Source of the DNA: Actinomyces sp. zg-332
Lineage (GTDB): Bacteria; Actinomycetota; Actinomycetes; Actinomycetales; Actinomycetaceae
Assembly: GCF_011751945.2 (NCBI RefSeq)
Contig: NZ_CP064951.1
Location: 310,001-374,000, forward strand
Reading direction: 5' to 3'
Length of the DNA stretch: 64,000 bases
This document shows positions 63,064 to 64,000 of the stretch, piece after piece; position 1 is the stretch's first letter; each line of letters starts with the position of its first letter. A program made the position numbers and the translations under genes. Below the pieces are notes generated by a model that worked only from the letters and a program-made list of their open reading frames with translations, was not told the DNA's origin and did not search any database.

Positions 63064-64000
63064 TCACTCTTTGGTTTCTAAAATACGGCGTAAAGACTCT
63101 ATACGCAGTTGTGTATTTTCATCAGTTTCCAAGTGTAGCTCGCAAGCTAAATCATCCTTAGAGTGTTTGCACCCTTTAGGACAATTTTGTATTAAATCTG
63201 ATAAATCATCGAAAGCATTTATAACATTTTCGACACTTAAATGTGCTAGCCCAAATGCTCGAACCCCTGGGGTGTCGACTACCCATCCGCCTTTTGGGAG
63301 TTGCAATGCTACGGCAGAAGTAGAAGTATGTCTGCCTTTGCCTGTAACTATATTTACGTGGCCAGTATCTCTATTTGCTTCAGGAATAAGTTCATTAATT
63401 AACGTAGATTTACCGACTCCAGAATGACCTACAAACACACTAAATTCATTTTCTAAACGTTTTTCTAAAGCAGTAGTTCCAATAACGCCGTTTTCGTTTA
63501 TTTCTGTTACAAAAGATTCAATACCTAAAGGAGTATAAAAATTCATGAATTCCTCAGGTGAAGCTAAGTCAGATTTAGTTAGACACAATATTGGTTTCAT
63601 ATTAGCGTTGTAAGCAGCAACTAAACATCTGTCAATCATTCCCATACGTGGAGTAGGATTAGCAAGTGCTACTACTATTACCATAGTGGAAGCATTGGCA
63701 ACAATTAGCTTTTCTCGACTAGTTTCATCACTACTACGCATTAATTCAGTTTTGCGTTCATTTACCTTTACTATTCGAGCAAGAGTGTCTTTCTTACCAG
63801 ACAAATCGCCTACAACTGCAACGCTATCTCCAATTACTATAGAACCTTTTGGCAGTTCTCTAGCTTTTATAGCAACAATATTTGGAACAGAAGAGTCGCT
63901 AAGATTAGTTAAGTGGTAGCGACCTCTATCTACACCTATTACAGTATAGTTAACAGCATCGTCATGTTTAGGACGTATTTTTGTTCTAGGACGTGAAGTT
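63064..64000 (-). CDS. rsgA: Ribosome small-subunit GTPase RsgA (5' end outside the window)
   Basis: A circularly permuted GTPase that helps mature the 30S subunit. The order of motifs is G4 LTKSD, then G1 GHSGVGKSTLIN near the middle, and G3 DTPGVRAFGL. A zinc-binding tail with CPKGCKHSKDDLACELH follows. Upstream of the TTG at 63804 the frame stays open to the window edge and encodes the OB-fold and the basic segment TSRPRTKIRPKHDD typical of actinobacterial RsgA. The true start is therefore beyond 64000 and this feature is partial. Confidence 0.94.
   Translation of the reverse strand, partial: TSRPRTKIRPKHDDAVNYTVIGVDRGRYHLTNLSDSSVPNIVAIKARELPKGSIVIGDSVAVVGDLSGKKDTLARIVKVNERKTELMRSSDETSREKLIVANASTMVIVVALANPTPRMGMIDRCLVAAYNANMKPILCLTKSDLASPEEFMNFYTPLGIESFVTEINENGVIGTTALEKRLENEFSVFVGHSGVGKSTLINELIPEANRDTGHVNIVTGKGRHTSTSAVALQLPKGGWVVDTPGVRAFGLAHLSVENVINAFDDLSDLIQNCPKGCKHSKDDLACELHLETDENTQLRIESLRRILETKE

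Overview
The window looks like chromosome from an AT-rich member of the Actinomycetota, most likely Actinomycetales and tentatively Actinomycetaceae-like. The placement rests on several signals: the dnaK-grpE-dnaJ-hspR block with HAIR-type HspR operators, together with a CIRCE element at groES; the conserved order 5-formyl-THF cyclo-ligase / galU / glp (moeA-like) / GNAT / sepX-glpR; the order leuS-comEA-comEC-holA; an rRNA operon without spacer tRNAs; and an RsgA N-terminal segment of actinobacterial type. No tRNA gene and no CRISPR array was seen.

Layout. 0-5.1 kb: folate salvage, UDP-glucose synthesis and a Glp/SepX(GlpR) cell-division module. 5.3-10.8 kb: a LOG-family hydrolase, a small Imm17-like membrane protein, an ABC-2 exporter pair and a fused glutathione synthetase (GshF), which is unusual in a phylum that typically uses mycothiol. 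10.8-16.4 kb: a gene-poor, G/T-skewed zone that appears to be decaying. It holds a secreted-peptide pseudogene behind a CRP-like site, a small membrane protein, the broken end of an LPXTG surface protein within a three-unit degenerate repeat, a (TTAC)7 microsatellite and one unknown gene. 16.5-22.3 kb: a 16S-23S-5S operon with strikingly U/G-rich transcribed leader and spacer. 22.3-33.3 kb: a possible small structured RNA, then the chaperone block dnaK-grpE-dnaJ-hspR, an AspT/YidE-type transporter and clpB. HAIR-like boxes precede dnaK (two) and clpB (one), so HspR probably controls both.

33.3-47.4 kb: a beta-lactamase-fold hydrolase, an SDR, then alr-tsaE-tsaB-rimI. This cell-wall/t6A run is interrupted by a complete sdhCAB operon before tsaD. 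A THUMP-like methyltransferase, a solitary CIRCE-controlled groES and guaB follow. 47.6-52.2 kb: an accessory island with a CPBP protease and, on the minus strand, two tandem copies of a two-gene cassette. Each cassette encodes a secreted phospholipase A2-like protein translationally coupled to an 89-residue three-helix membrane protein. A conserved hairpin box follows each cassette, and two further solitary copies of that box suggest lost cassettes. 52.4-64 kb: housekeeping again, with a DnaQ-like exonuclease, leuS, comEA-comEC, holA, rmuC and an rsgA truncated by the window edge.

The best candidate for something undescribed is the duplicated PLA2-like / small-membrane-protein cassette. It has an effector-plus-immunity architecture, its own strong promoter with two palindromes, and one copy that is visibly degrading.
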